Origin: Physella acuta
Taxonomy: Eukaryota; Mollusca; Gastropoda; Physidae
Reading direction: 5' to 3'
Assembly: GCF_028476545.1 (NCBI RefSeq)
Contig: NW_026733187.1
Span: 62,001 to 126,000 of the forward strand
DNA length: 64,000 nucleotides
The notes under the pieces are model-generated. The model saw only the letters and a program-made list of their open reading frames with translations. It was not told the origin of the DNA and did no database searches. Each line of letters opens with the position of its first letter. Position 1 is the first letter of the stretch. Made by a program: the position numbers and the translations under genes. Shown one piece after another: positions 1-14,100 of the stretch.

Positions 1-290
1 TTCCTGGGACCCAGAGCGAGTTTTTCAATTAATTAACCGTGCCAAATCTAGAACAATTTCGTGGAGTATTAGGACTGTAGCAGAGGTGATTGCATTATTT
101 CTTGGAGTATTTGAACGTTAGACGTGTATTGGTTTACTTTTTCAGGAACAGGAACTTTCAACAGTTATAAGTGACATTTCAGGAGGCAAATGCAAGCAAG
201 TAATTAGTTAATTAGTAATACCAATGTGTGTTATTGTTAGACTGATTAGTACATAGATGTTATTTGTAGCTGCTATGTTAGATTGAAAAA

Positions 291-1652
291 ATGGCATATA
301 CTTATGTTATGGTTGGAGCTGGAGAATACGAAGTAGACACATTTTATGGGGACAGGGACCGCTGTTTAGATTTTTGTGAAGAAATAAAACAAGTATGGGC
401 GTGTCGACCGATGACAAAAGAGGAGAAACTTCGACTAATACTTAGAAGTGTCGGAGAATTGGTTAGGGCTGAAATTCGATGTCATGATATACAGGTACAG
501 AAAGATCCAGAGGCGGTACTTGAGTTGATCGCCGCGACGTTTGGGGACAATAGGTCGGGTGCACAGTTAATGCAGACATTTTGTGCATGTAGACAAAATT
601 CCGGTGAAGGGGTAAGGGAGTTTTCACATAGGTTAAAGAAAGCATTCGACTCTGTTCAGTTAAAGCTACCGTCAGTGGATGCTACTTTATTAAGGGATCA
701 GTTTATAGAGGGCCTAGCTAACCGTACTTTGACGCGGCAGCTTAGAGAAGAAGTACATAGAAACCCTTTTCTACGATTCATTGATATACGAAACATGGCC
801 TTGCGGTGGTATGATAACGTCATGACTACCGAGTTGATAGATTCACCTAGGCCTTCAGATAACCAGCAACATGAGACAAATGCCGATGTCCGTAGTCCTG
901 TAGAGTCCATGTTGCCCAAGCTTTTCAATACGTGGCAGTCATTAGAGCACAGGCTAACACGTATAGAAGCAGGTTTTGAAAGAGGGAACGCTACTGATAC
1001 GGGGGTCAATCGCCTGGAACGGCCTGTGGTGACCAGGGTACCTTCGCTAGTGGGCGGAGATTGCAGACCACATTGTTTGATTTGCTCAGTACCTGGACAC
1101 ACAACTAGACACTGCCGACACAACTGGAGGAACCAGGGTTATGACCGGCAAGTTGATGCTCGGGTCAGGTATCAGGGCGTGTCACGATGGCAGAGGAAGC
1201 TAAACGACCGATTTGATAGGATGGCTCGCGCGGGTAGCGACATAAACCTGAACAATCATGAAAGTAGGGATAAGTCTAGAAGTAAGGAGGAAGTCAGTGG
1301 GGATACCAGGGATAGGGTCGCTAATCAGGTGGTGAATAGCGCCCATCACGTTCAAGATACTATTAGAGTAGTTGTAGATAAGGAAGAGTGTAGTGTGAGA
1401 AAACGTCCACTTAAGGCAGTACATTCAGGGGACAATAGAGCTAGGAATAAAAAGGCTTTACAAAAACCATGGTTTAGGGGAAAGATGAGAAGGAATACAA
1501 ACCTTGCACACGGATGTAAAATAACTGCCGGTAAAGAAAAGGCCTGTCAGGTTGAGGATGTAGTAGAACAGCTAGGTAAAATAGTCGATCTATTAGCTAA
1601 CACGTTAGAAAAATGGAGGGGAGGAATGAGACATTTCAAATACAAAATCTAA
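291..1652 (+). CDS. Gag-like protein of LTR element
   Basis: This is a 453-codon open frame. The N-terminal two-thirds resembles a retrotransposon capsid region: an alpha-helical, charged stretch around residues 40-180 with the pattern seen in gypsy-type Gag ('REFSHRLKKAF', 'LRDQFIEGL'). Around residues 264-277 lies a zinc knuckle of the form C-x2-C-x4-H-x4-C (CLICSVPGHTTRHC), the nucleic-acid binding signature of nucleocapsid. The C-terminal third is basic. Gag would form particles and package the element's RNA. It is followed at 1879-1899 by a polypurine tract and then the LTR, so it is the only long frame of the element in view. Confidence 0.7.
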   Translation: MAYTYVMVGAGEYEVDTFYGDRDRCLDFCEEIKQVWACRPMTKEEKLRLILRSVGELVRAEIRCHDIQVQKDPEAVLELIAATFGDNRSGAQLMQTFCACRQNSGEGVREFSHRLKKAFDSVQLKLPSVDATLLRDQFIEGLANRTLTRQLREEVHRNPFLRFIDIRNMALRWYDNVMTTELIDSPRPSDNQQHETNADVRSPVESMLPKLFNTWQSLEHRLTRIEAGFERGNATDTGVNRLERPVVTRVPSLVGGDCRPHCLICSVPGHTTRHCRHNWRNQGYDRQVDARVRYQGVSRWQRKLNDRFDRMARAGSDINLNNHESRDKSRSKEEVSGDTRDRVANQVVNSAHHVQDTIRVVVDKEECSVRKRPLKAVHSGDNRARNKKALQKPWFRGKMRRNTNLAHGCKITAGKEKACQVEDVVEQLGKIVDLLANTLEKWRGGMRHFKYKI

Positions 1653-1899
1653 CTGGTTTAAAGGGTTAAAGCAGGGTTTTAAATATTAAGGAATTTCGTC
1701 TGTGTGTGTGAGACGAAGATATGTGTGAAGGAAGGATGAAAGTAAGAGACTAATATGGTAGGAAATTGTCCAGGTTTTTTTTTATTATATTGTATGTCAT
1801 GAGATATGAAAGGATGTAATTGATAATTGTTTTTGTAGATAATTTAGATGTTATGTTTAGGCTTTGATGTGGTCATCAAAGAAAGTGGGAGGGGGAGGA

Positions 1900-2531
1900 T
1901 GTAACTAGGGTAAGTTACGACAACAGTGGCCCTGCTGTTTTAGGGGTGGGGACAGCGCGACGCGACGTATCACCTATACCCACGTGTCAACCCGGGCGTG
2001 GCCAGAGTGACCATAATTGCTTTGGCCCCCAGAAAGACGATCGCTGACAGCATTGTACTGGACAAGCTGTTAAATTGAACACAAAGACATGCTCGCGGAC
2101 TACAGGACGGCTGACAGTTTACGACACGATAAACTCTCCGAAACTGACCGGGACGTGACAATAGGCCGGGAATAGCAGGAACAGGTAACCTACGGGGAAG
2201 ACGACCTGGCACTTTTACAGCTAGGGTATGACCTGACCTTCAGGAACATTCTTAGATTCTAGTGGTAGCGTATATATACGGACTCATCGACACAAGACCG
2301 GCCCTTTTAACCAGAAGCTACACGAGAGACGGGAGACTAGACTTTGGTCGTGGTACTAGTTGTAAATCCAGACCAAGATAGAAGGAACCAATACCGACTT
2401 GTTTACGGTTTACCGGACTTAGGGACTTTGGAGGTCTGTTGGGTTTTTCGTTTTAGTTTGATGTTATTTGTCAATAAAAGATCGAACCTACCATTGAGTA
2501 GAAGACAAAAGTGTTTACTTCATTGGTTACA
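1900..2531 (+). repeat. 3' LTR of the gag-only element
   Basis: The LTR begins TGTAAC and ends GTTACA, a short perfect inverted terminal pair, and directly follows a purine tract of the kind that primes plus-strand synthesis. It contains a TATA-like box near 2268-2275 and an AATAAA signal near 2473, as expected for the U3, R and U5 parts. It abuts a TA microsatellite, so the target-site duplication cannot be read. Confidence 0.75.
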
Positions 2532-2942
<411 letters not shown>

Positions 2943-3706
2943 TCTATAACAATTTTTTAAAATTTTAAATGTTAAAGAATTATTTTTAAAGCTCACGAGC
3001 TCACCTTCTATATCTATACCTTAACATGATACATCTTAAATTTTATGGTTGGTGTTGTATCCCACCCTCACCCCCGATACACACGCGCGCGCATGCTAAC
3101 ACCCACTGCCCTACCTACATGTCTTCCCCTAAACAGAGCCCTCCCTGCCATGGCTTCGTAAAGCGATGAACAGCCAATGCACTTTGAACTCTCTCCTGTG
3201 CACAACGACTTCCAAAGTATGAAATATAAAGAGAGAGGTTGTTCTCTGGTTAAACTTAATCTGGATTAGCTCCCCTTTTCAAGCAATGTTATCTCCCTCC
3301 ACGCTCTGCACCAACTTATTTAGAGTCCCATTGTTATGTATGTAACAGCTGGAAAAATATAATATGCTTATTTTTATAAGCTTTTAATTTTATTATTTAG
3401 TCCATTGTGCCTGCTTGTTTCTTTGCCTATTTGTGACAAATCTTGTACCTCATTTTTAACCCACCTTCAAAAGCAGCTATTTCCAGATACATTAGTCTTC
3501 GATAACAATGCAAGAATGACTAATTTTTAATCTAAGGAGAGATTAGAGTTAGATTAGCCGCCGGCGGTGAGCTGTTGGTCACGGTTGGTTGATTTATTGC
3601 CAAAGAGTTGACCACGGACAAAGAAGGGGCAGATAACTGTTGCTGTTTATTTTTTTTTAATGGCAAGCTAGTGATTTGATTTTAAAGCGAATATTTTTAG
3701 TCGGAC

Positions 3707-3800
3707 GCAGTGTTTCGTCCATACTTTTTTCTCCGGGGTGGGGGGGGGGGGCGGACTGGCGGACACTGTTAAGTATATAAGTATATATTTTCTATACAAA
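3707..3800 (+). mobile_element. Partial copy of the G-run hAT-like MITE (family A)
   Basis: It begins with a diverged CAGTGTTTCGTCCATAC, continues into a C/T stretch and a long G run, then a GGACACTGTTAAGTATAT-like core and a poly-AT part shared with the copies at 52891 and 54253. The right end is missing. Confidence 0.5.
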
Positions 3801-4184
3801 TTCAATTTATTTATGTTAATGTTTTTAATCATGCAATTAAAACTAAACAGAACGTAGCGTCACAAAACGGGGACACCACATCGAAAAAAAAGTAAAATTA
3901 CTGTTAAAACAATGTTTTATCCTGTTGAATTAGTACAATAATAGAGACCGAACCGAAAATACAAAATCGTTGGAAGAGGGGGGAGGGGGTTGACACCCTC
4001 AGTTAATCAACCATGTGACTTCTGACCTAGTGTTGCCATTGACATTACGCGCATTTACCAGGCAAACTTCAACAAGCGAGCTTGCATTTTTTTTCCTGAC
4101 CAGGTGTGTCCCCCCACCCACCCCCACCCCCTTTCAGTTACTCTTCCCGTTTCCAATTTTGTCACATGTGCTTAATAATGTGTT

Positions 4185-4374
4185 CAGAGGCGTAGCGACC
4201 CTTCCCGGCGCCCGGGGACAAACTTTTCGATTTGCACCCCCCCCCCCCCTCGTGATTTCGATTTGCACCCCCCCCCCCCCTCAAACTTTCTATTTACACC
4301 CCCCCCTCATACTTTCTATATATACCGAGGGGTCTATGGGGGGGTTATGACCCCCCCCCCTGCCTACGCAACTG
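4185..4374 (+). mobile_element. MITE, CAGAGGCGTAGC family (family D)
   Basis: It starts CAGAGGCGTAGCGACC and ends with the inverted counterpart (TGCCTACGCAACTG). The interior is built from units of 'ttcgatttgcacccc' plus C runs. The same family with a clear 8-bp target duplication lies at 54528-54732. The target duplication of this copy is not recognisable. Confidence 0.5.
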
Positions 4375-5785
4375 GTCTAGTGGAATCTGATTGGTAATAG
4401 AGAAATGATAATGCAGGTGATGAAATATCGTTGCTCTGGAGTTCGGGAGTATTGATTCTTGTGGTATTAAGGTATCGAATTATATTGACTGTTAAAGTGT
4501 AGTAGTAGGTCCAGTGAAATCGTTGTTGATTGGGAGTACCGTTTATAGAGCTTGGTGAAGTTAAACGAGTTGGTGTCGTAGTTTTGGAGCATCGAGTCTA
4601 GTTATGTTTAAGTATCGAAGTTTGATATGTGTTGTGAATGTAGTAGAGTATATCGAGTAGTCGAGTTTATCGTAAGTTAGATTATTCAAATTTTCAATTA
4701 GGTACGTTCTCTAGGTGAAAAATCTGTAGTTTTTTTTTTAGGAATCTATATTACCACTCTTAAAGTATTAATATATAACATTATATAGTATGGCATTTAT
4801 AACTAACTGTAAACTTTGTTTTTTTTTCAAATTTTCATTTTTTTTTTGTATTTAATCAATAATTCTAACACTGTCTTAAACAGTTACCATTGATTGATTT
4901 TTTCAAAGACTTCTTTTTTTTTTTTTTTAATTTTTTTTTTTTTAACGACATCCCTTTATTTTAGGGGATCCAAAATTTTGTATACTGTTACAGTTATTTC
5001 AAGCGTCAATTATAGACATGTCATCAAAATTGAATAGAAGTATGTTATAATAAAGCTACCATTTTTAGAATTTCAAACAAAGCCTACAGTTAAGTATTCA
5101 ATAGGTAAAATATATTGTTTCTACAAGGTTACATAGCTAATATAAAAGATTTATTATAATTATTACGTAATGAAATTTAGAGCGTTTTATTGTGTTTTTC
5201 AAACATGGTTAATTTAGCTATTCTTGTGAAATTATTTCCCTTGATTAAAATTTTGTTATTTGGATTTTGAAATGGGAGATAATTCGTTGCTTTGCTTCGC
5301 ATTCATTTCAAATTCTTGCACCTTAGGTTGACCGCTTACATATAAATACAACTTTAAGTTATTGTTTGCTATTGTAAAAATTATATAGATCTTAAGTTCT
5401 AAACAAAATAGTTTGGTAGGTTTTTTTAGCATTATCAAGTTGAAAAACAAATACATCAGTATCTGTTGTAGATTGCAATACTTAATGTTAGTAGACATAC
5501 AGTCTTAGTCGTAAATTAATCATCTAATTAATTGTCTTTTCATATATTTCACCCTCTCCTAAAGGATTCATATATAAGAATTTTAGGCTGGAATCTATAA
5601 CATTTATAACCTTTTATTTTTCAAAAAAAAAAAAAAAAAAAAAAAGAAAAATCGTTACATAATCACACAATATGGACATTTTACAATTATAACTAAAGAC
5701 AGTCAAGCTTAAAACAGGTAAGGTCCGTTTGGAACTCACCTTGTGAGGACCGCAGAGAGCCGAACACTACAAGAACTTTTTTTCC

Positions 5786-5872
5786 AGTGTTTTTTTCCCT
5801 GACTTTTTTCTCCCGGTAGGGAGGGGGGGGGCACTTAAAATTTTCTAAGGGGGGTGGGGTCTATGTTGTAAA
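5786..5872 (+). mobile_element. Partial family A MITE
   Basis: It reads CAGTGTTTTTTTCCCTGAC, then TTTTTTCTCCCGG, then two G-rich tracts around 'cacttaaaattttc', matching the left half of the intact copy at 54253-54473. Confidence 0.45.
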
Positions 5873-6402
5873 GTACAAAGTAGACTCGTGGACTTACCAA
5901 TAATTTCAATAAACTGTGATTACGCTTGCAAACTGGAATTGCTAACTTTAGAGACGAAGGAGGCAAGTAAAATTGGATTTTAATGTCTACTTATAACGTG
6001 TATAATAAATTAATATGTCACTTTTAATGAATTGTTTTCTTATACATATGTTTTATTAATTAATTAATCTGTGTGAAAGGGGACGTTTTAATAAGTTTTG
6101 CCCAGGACGCTAAATAACCTGGCGCTGGGTTTGATGCTTAAAGTAAGAAGGAACTTTTTTAAAACTCAAGCGTGTTTTGTTTTCGATTCTTAATATAAGC
6201 CTAATAGGACCTACCTTAGACTAAAATTGTGTGCCTAACGCTCTGGTTTACACTTAAGCTTACAATCAACCTCGCTGGGATTCTATCTATAAGCGAATTC
6301 CACGAAAAATACACTCGTCTATTCATAAGAAGATGAATAGATTGCGTTATTCAGAAATCATAACATCCTTATTCCACTATTTTGTTTCACACGTCACCCC
6401 AT

Positions 6403-6605
6403 CAGTTTCTTCCAGGCATCTCTTCGGGGGGGGGGGGGGGCGCGTCTCCCCGAAGAAAGTCTACCGCCCCTCCCTCCGTCCCCCGAACGAGTTGGAATTT
6501 ATATAGTAAACATACTTTTACTAGTCTCCGCCCCCTCAAAAAATGTTGACCCCCCCCCCCCGAAAATATCAAGTGCCCCCCCCCCCTAGTCTGGAAGAAA
6601 CACTG
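6403..6605 (-). mobile_element. hAT-like MITE with homopolymer G runs (family A), intact ends
   Basis: It is flanked by a perfect 8-bp direct repeat, caccccat (6395-6402 and 6606-6613). The ends are CAGTTTCTTCCAGGC and GTCTGGAAGAAACACTG, inverted repeats of about 16 bp starting CAG. An 8-bp target duplication with CAG-type ends is the mark of the hAT superfamily. The 203-bp interior has no coding capacity and carries several runs of 10-14 G or C. Confidence 0.85.
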
Positions 6606-7402
6606 CACCCCATGCGGATCATCTCAGCGACAAAATCGTTGAGCCTCTCTCCAATTGTGTCTCTTAACCCTTTGGTGGTTTCTCAGTCGAGAGTGTCGTT
6701 GAGAATAAAACCAGCTCTCCACAATTAGGAAAGCATAAACTATAGGTGATCTGAAGACAAGATTCCAGCCATTTTGTTTTGACGAGAGCTAGTCCAGATC
6801 TAGCTGCACCCGTTGTCTAGAAGTACAGACAGTGACAAAAATAGGATCTGATGTGGGCGCAACATCGGTTGAATTTCTCGGCACCAATGAAAACAATTGA
6901 TTGGTAATGACATTTTTTTTATAGATCGTGTACATTATTAATTAATAATTAATTGCACAATCCTTTTAAAAAAATAGGACAACCCTTTACAATAACATCA
7001 CTATTTAAAATTTCCATAGACCTCCCCTGACCTCATAGGCCTACAACATAATGTTAACATAATACAGAGGCTTTAAGCTTCCTGGTCAAGTCTAGACACT
7101 ATTGAGTCTATTCATTTACGATAGCGCTGTCATCGTTTCATTGGTGCAACTTGCTGTGAAGAAAGAACGTCAGATTTTAATTTCAATGTTAATATTTTAC
7201 GTCTATGAAAATTTAGCTGAATGCTAAGTGTTGTATTTAGAGCCCCATAATTTGTTCTAGTTTTTGTTTGTCTATAAGCATAACACTAAGCCAAAACTTC
7301 AATTTTAAGTAGCCCTAAGTATTATTTTATCTTATCCTTTCCGATCGTTCTTAATTAAGTCGAAACCCCACCCAACTAAAAGTAGACCTGCTTGTTTTAA
7401 AG

Positions 7403-7545
7403 CAGTGTTTATTTCAGACTTATTTTTTCTCCTGGGATGGTGGCACTTGGAGGGGGGGGGGGGGGGGAGTGGACACGGGTAAAAATACGTATTTTTTATA
7501 TCGTTCATAAAAAAGGGGGGGGGGGGGCGGTAGACAAAGGGGAGA
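7403..7545 (+). mobile_element. Degraded family A MITE
   Basis: It begins CAGTGTTTATTTCAGAC and is followed by a C/T stretch, a 'gcacttgga' motif, G runs and a 'gtggacacgggtaaaaata' core. The right terminal repeat is not visible. Confidence 0.45.
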
Positions 7546-8019
7546 TCCTTTATTTTAACAAACTGATGAATTCATGCATCATTTTTGTGAAACACAAGTT
7601 TCTTCCCTTTATTTAATGTAACAAATCAAGCGGCCGTCGCCCATTCTCATCACTTTCCAACACTTTAAAATTATTTTTCTGACAACGTGTAAGTTGTCTA
7701 GATACTTATGATTACCCATATTAAAAATGTGTTGCATCTCTAAGTGGACACTCAACCTATTTAAAATAAATCCTATAAATGCACTGGTCAGTCTAAGTCA
7801 ACTTTCAAGTCACTTTAAAACATCACCTTTAAGGTGGATATTGTTTTCCTGGTGTTTGAGTAGAAAACCTGTGCTACTGCTAAGATAAACTTCTGTACCT
7901 TTTTGCCTGGAAGCTGCTGATCTAATTAGGCACAAACCAACAGCAAAATAACAACAACAGTAACATTACATTTCATATGGTATATAAAATCATGGATATA
8001 AATACATATATACATTGTG

Positions 8020-8025
8020 TTTATT
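8020..8025 (-). terminator. Candidate poly(A) signal of COG7
   Basis: AATAAA on the minus strand, about 120 bp past the COG7 stop codon. Position and hexamer fit, but the surroundings are AT-rich, so chance occurrence is possible. Confidence 0.4.
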
Positions 8026-8141
8026 TATAACAATTAATTAACATAAATTAAAGAAATACTATCACAAAAGATAAGTAAATAATTCAATATAAAACCCATA
8101 TAAAACCCACTTATACAGATGTATGGCTAAACCCCGCTATA

Positions 8142-11100
8142 TTACACTTGTATTCCCCTCATGCTGCCCACGGTGTGAGATACCCTCTGAGGCAGCAGTT
8201 CTGCCGTGTCAGCAAATTGTTCAGGCTTGACCTGCAGTAGGGTGTGGATGTGGCTCAACGTGTCCGAACTTCTCAGGCCTAAATCTTCCAGGACGTTGCA
8301 CAGGTATTCTGCTCAGGTGAAAAAAACATGGCTACATTTAAAATACTGTGGTGATGACTTTGTTTGGTACAACTTAATAACAATTTATTATTATATCTAG
8401 CTTTTTAGTTCTAATTTATAATTATATCTAGTTATTTTTAGTTCTAATTTATATCTAGTTTTTTAGTTCTAATTTATAATTATATCTAGTTATTTTTAGT
8501 TATAATTTAAAAGGAAACCTAGTTTTTTAGTTCTAATTTTTAATGAAATCTAGTTTTTTAGTTATAATTTATTTTGAAATCTAGTTTTTTAGTTTTAATT
8601 TGTAATGAAATCTAGTTTTTTAGTTTTAATTTGTAATGAAATCTAGTTTTTTAGTTCTAATTTGTAATGAAATCTAGTTTTTTAGTTCTAATTTGTAATG
8701 AAATCTAGTTTTTTAGTTTTAAATAGTGCCAGGACAATTTATTACTACATCCCAAACTTTTTTGTCAATACAGATGCAAGGGTCAGGGTTATATGGGGTA
8801 ACACAGAAGAGGGGTGGGGTAGAGATACTAACAGAAACAGTTTGACCTTTGTTTTTTCCATAAAATTATAAGATAGTTATATCTTGGCAATATAAAACTA
8901 GTAAAAGGTTTTTCTATTTAATCAATGTAGATTTCATGCCCAGGACACATGGGGCAGATGAAGTAGAGTTTATCTGTTTTAATTACCTCGGCATACAGGG
9001 GATAGTGTGGGCAGCACTATGCCAAGCCACTTTAATTTCCCTAAAACAAGTCAGGTACCCATCAGAGCTGTGAAGACTCAGGAATGCCCTTCAGACTCAA
9101 GCCCTGGATCTGAACTCGAAACTTTTGGGCCAGCAGTTGCAGGCTCTACAGTTTGACCACGCCTCTCCTAATATAAACTTAGTGAAGGTTTTCCCACCAA
9201 ACTGACCTATATCTGTTACAAGTTGTTTGCAGCCATGTGCTGTCAACTGGGGTATTTTTAGAATTTCCTCTGTGTAGGTATGCATGGTTCCCATGGCAAC
9301 AGACTCCAGCCATAAATCAGCCAGGTGGTCAGGGACTTCTGTTGAATAAAAATGGCATTTTATAATGAAAACTTTAACCTAGTTCTAAATGAAAAAAATA
9401 ATGTTAGCATTCACTATAAATACTGAGAATAAATGTAAACATACAGTATGAAAAGCTTTACAGAATTTCTAGGCAAAGGTAACACATGGTAGGTTCATTT
9501 ACCTTGGTGGTTTGTGTAGGGTAACCTCCCATGCTTGAGGGCTATGGTCAGTGCCGGACTGTCCTGTAAGGTGAAAGGATCCAGGTGCTGGGGTAGAGTC
9601 ATCAGGTACTGACCAACCTGGTCAAACATAGGGTCACAGTTGATACACCGGGATACATTCTTATTGGTATTACTGGGGTTTGTGTGTGTAGGTGTGTGTT
9701 TGTGTGTAGGTGTGGTGTGTGTGTGCAGGTGTGTGTTTGTGTGTAGGTGTGTGTTCGACAAAATCAATTTTTTTATTTGATGATGAAGTTTTATGGCGTG
9801 TGTGTGTGTGTGTTCCACAAAATTAATTAGTTTGTTTTATGATACGTTATTATGGTGTGTTCGTGTTACACAGAATCGAATTTAACATAATATGATAAAC
9901 TTTTAGTTTAATGAACAAAACAGGTTCTTTCCCTGTCCAAAATTATCTTAATCCAGAAAGCTATGATGATTACCCAACTTTTGGGTTTTTTGAGTTTGGT
10001 CATGGTGCTGATTACAGTATCCCTTTATATGTCAAGGTCAAGCATAAAAGACAATCCTCAGATTATAATAAATGTGGATAGGTGCTGATTGGAACTGTGA
10101 GTTCTTATTTCCTCACTGTACCCATACCATGTGTGACATCGCAATAAAATATAACACCACAGAATATTTTAAATACTTGTTCCACATAATTTGTCAAATA
10201 TACAAGTAGTACCTTGGTAATGTATTCCTGGGGTGAAAGGCTAAAGGTCGGGAGGTCAGAGGTCATAGCACCACCTGAACTCTGAGAGGTCCAAATCTTC
10301 ATAAAAAAAAACAAAAAAATTAAATATTTTGCTATATTATAAAAAAATTTGAATGACAGGATTATGGCCAAAAGAATGGGGGCGGCTGTCAAGTTAATGA
10401 ACACAACAAGAATTGTGTTAAACTAGTAAAAAAACAACTAAATATGGGATAAGTAATGAGGGGAATTTCTGTCAGTATATTTCAACACAACTAATTCAAC
10501 CATCAAGTGGTAAAATTGTAAAAGAATATGAAACCAGAACGTCTTAATCCAACTCGCATACTAAACACCATTTATTTAATGAATCAACATAACACGAATC
10601 AAATTAACTCACCACTCTAGCATCAATCTTCAACTCACCTCCATACCAGACACGGCACTGAGAAAGTTTTTGAGCTGGCTGAAAACAATATCAAAGGCAA
10701 ACCTATGGACCTCTCCACTTAGCTTGCTTAGGTCTGAGGTGATCTCAGCAAACACGGGCGGGCTCTCTCCTGGATGGGAAAACAAAAACAACAAATACAG
10801 ACATTGCTCCGTTTAACTTTAAGCTCATGACTCAGCAGTGGTGTTTTTATGGTAGTACAGAGAGAAAGAAAGACAAAGACATATATCCATCTAGAATATC
10901 AATCCTAATTCTCACTTTACTTAATTACTTAGCCCTATTCATAGTCCTTTGTGCTTAACAAGAAAGCATGTCTCGCATTGTCTTAGCTGTAATATACCAT
11001 TTATGGCTCTGGAGTCTAATAGACCATTAAATGATTGTACAAAGCCTGGGCCCTAAGTTGAGAAGAGCCACATGTTGCCCATGTATTCTCTCTCCACACA

Positions 11101-14100
11101 GCTGATGGACCCAAGGGACATTTTAGTATAAAAAAGTATGCCTAACAGTAACTTTGTCTTAGGTATAACTTGTAAGCCTATATGTATTACATATTAATAA
11201 TATGGAAACCAATGTTAACTAGACCTCAGTCTTCATCTTATAACACAAGCCTAACTCCACAGAATGGTATAGCTAAGCCACAAGTCCCCTTTAATTAATG
11301 TTTAAAATGTCTAGTCTTGTGATGAAGAAATGAACTCACCCTCTTCTAACTTGTGTACCAGATTCTCCAGGCTTTCTGTGTCTGTGTGAGAGCTGAGGAA
11401 CAGGGAGGCTTGGAACTGGAATGTGTGACAGGAGGACAGCACCCTGTAGGGGAATGGGAGATAATTAAACATCTAAATATATGACAAGAGTACGGCACAC
11501 TGCAGTTGAACAAAGTGAATTAAACATCTAAATATGTGATGCACACTACAGTTAAAAAGGGGAAATTAAACCACTAAATATGTGACAAGGGACTGAAAGG
11601 GATGTAGTTTAGCAACGTCTGCATTCCTTTTACTTTTGACTCAATCGAGTAAAACAAATATTCTATTCCACAAAATAAAGTTAGCTCATTTTTGCCAAAG
11701 TCCTCGGTTAAGCAATTAGTAGTTAAAGTTTAGACATACATTTTACCTTTGGACACTAAACTTTTATACTGTTGTATCTAACTAGCTTTGCTGTAATTTA
11801 AATTTTTTAAATTATTTTTTTATTATCCTACCATTATAAGCACAGATACAACTTTTAAAAACAATAGTTTTCATAGAATAAGAATTTAAATATTTATTAA
11901 AATCGTCTAAACTTCGTGGCCACATTATTTAAAAAATACCTTTACATATAAAAAATGTCATTGCCTGATGTTTGCTGTGTAAGTTCCAGACAATAAAAGA
12001 ATACAACTTACAGTTGGCTGCTCTCCTTAGTGGGAGAGTGGCAGGTCACCAAATGACCCAGGGTATCCAGGACACTGCTAGCCACAAGTGTGTCCAGCTC
12101 CTCTGTCTGCATCAGTAAATTGCCTTAACAAAACAGTAACAGATCAGAAGGTGCCCAAGGCAAAAAAAGGTTAATTTGTTATTCAACCAAATACTTTCAA
12201 TAAACATATTTTTAAGATTCATAATCATAAACTGACCAAGAAGTAAAATAAAAAAGTTTATTTTATTTCAGTTAACAGTATAAACAAAAAGTTAGTTGTT
12301 TATTTTAAACCACACTGATCCTACTGTAATTTATAAATAATAAATACTCAGGTATCTTATTGTTACGGATGGGTTACATCAGATTCTTATTTAACTTATT
12401 ATAATCAAGGACTTTGTGCATATAAAACAAAAATATTAAAAATATGATGTTACCACAAGTTTGAATAATTCTAAGGGCGTTCTGGAAATCTGACCAATCC
12501 TCAATATCTACCCTGGCACCAGTGCGACATTTTTCTTTTATGTTGATAAGGACTCGCCGGAACTCTCTTGTGTAGGCAACAAAGTAAGTCTACAAATAAA
12601 CAATTCTAAGTAAACAATTGGAACACTAAAGCCACCACAGAGAGGACTGATTAAGTGAGTAGGCAACAAAATAGTAGCTAGTAAGACTTTTAGAGTTACT
12701 TTAGGATGTCACAGAGAGGATTAACTGACTGACAAAGAAAGTCTATAAATAAATATTATAAACTCTATTAAGTGCTTATGTAAACACAAAAGTATTTTTT
12801 AAATTTTCATTAAACTATAAATGACTGGTTACACATGATAAAAATCCCAGCAGAATCAACTGAGGTGACAAGACACAACTGATTTAAATTTATCTAGTTT
12901 GATTACCTTGTAAGCATCCAGTAGACCAGAGTAACAGAAGCCATTAGTCAACATTATACAGCGCTCATTTGCCTGGTGTAAGTAAAAACACATTTTGTGG
13001 AAACGGCTTTTAAAACTTAAAAACCTACATACTGCTTTATAGAACTATTACAAGAGCACAGTAATCATAAAATGGCTTACAGAGTTTGCGGCAGAGAAAA
13101 ACTTGGTCACAGATTCCGCCAAAAGCTGGACTGTGTCAATGACCTCCTCATGATCCTGAAATTGAAAAAAAATAGTTTTTTATATTTCTCCTATTTATAT
13201 TACATCAGCATTGTCGAGTCGGTAAAGCTCATGGTTGCTAAACAGAAAAATCTTGAGTTTGAACCCCTGGGCAGATGAGCCTCGATAGCTGGGGACAGCA
13301 AATCTACTAGGAGAGACAAATCCAAAATCAAACAACTGCTGCCTTGTAGTTTGTTTTTGGTTGGAAAAAGGCTATGGAAGCAAATCCAAAAAGAAAAGCA
13401 GGCTGAAATCAGAGTCAATGGCCTTTATGGCACAGAACTAGTTGACATGTAATACTTAATTGTGTTGGAGGGAATCCCTTCCAAGGTCAAAAATTAAAAA
13501 CGAAGAAGAAGATTGTGATATTTATATGTTTTTCAAAATGAAAACATTCATTATTAAAGAAGTAAACAATAAGTAAACTGAATTAAAAATTTTAAATGGA
13601 CCTAGTACTGACCAACTTAATTGAGTCTAGATGTTTAGTGAGAGCCACCTCCTCATATATACGGTACTTGTTTGTATACAACTGGTACGGGCTATAAATA
13701 GCTTTAAGCAGCTGCTCGATGCTGCTGGAGTGTTGAAAACTTGCATCTAAACAAAGAAACGATTAAAACAATTCTATTATATGAATTACAAAAAAATCAA
13801 AATTGAAAAATATGCTGAAACTTAGGAACAAAAAAAAAAATAACTTTTAAATTTTTTTGACCTACCTTGTATGTAAGTTTCAACAGCACTAACTAAATTT
13901 TTGGCAAATCTGCCAGAAATCTGAGTAGGCACAACAAAGAAGAGATGTTAAAAACTGTTTTGATTATATTTGCTTAACGAAATAAGGGCATATGCACTAT
14001 AACAAAACAATCTGACATTTCTGAGCCACTTCCTACACTTTGTTATTATTTTACATTTACATAAGCCACCACACCTAAAATTATATAAACTTTCTACGAC

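Larger units (their letters stand above)
1..2531 (+). mobile_element. Gag-only LTR retrotransposon, 3' portion (5' LTR outside the window)
   Basis: The window opens inside an LTR element. In order there is a leader, one Gag frame (291-1652), a short non-coding stretch, a purine-rich tract (about 1879-1899) and a 3' LTR (1900-2531). No protease, reverse transcriptase or integrase lies between Gag and the LTR, so this copy looks like a non-autonomous, gag-only element that would need a partner's enzymes in trans. The Gag frame reads open, which suggests a fairly young insertion, but the 5' LTR cannot be compared. The family is probably Ty3/gypsy-like from the zinc-knuckle Gag; that assignment is inference. 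Confidence 0.75.
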
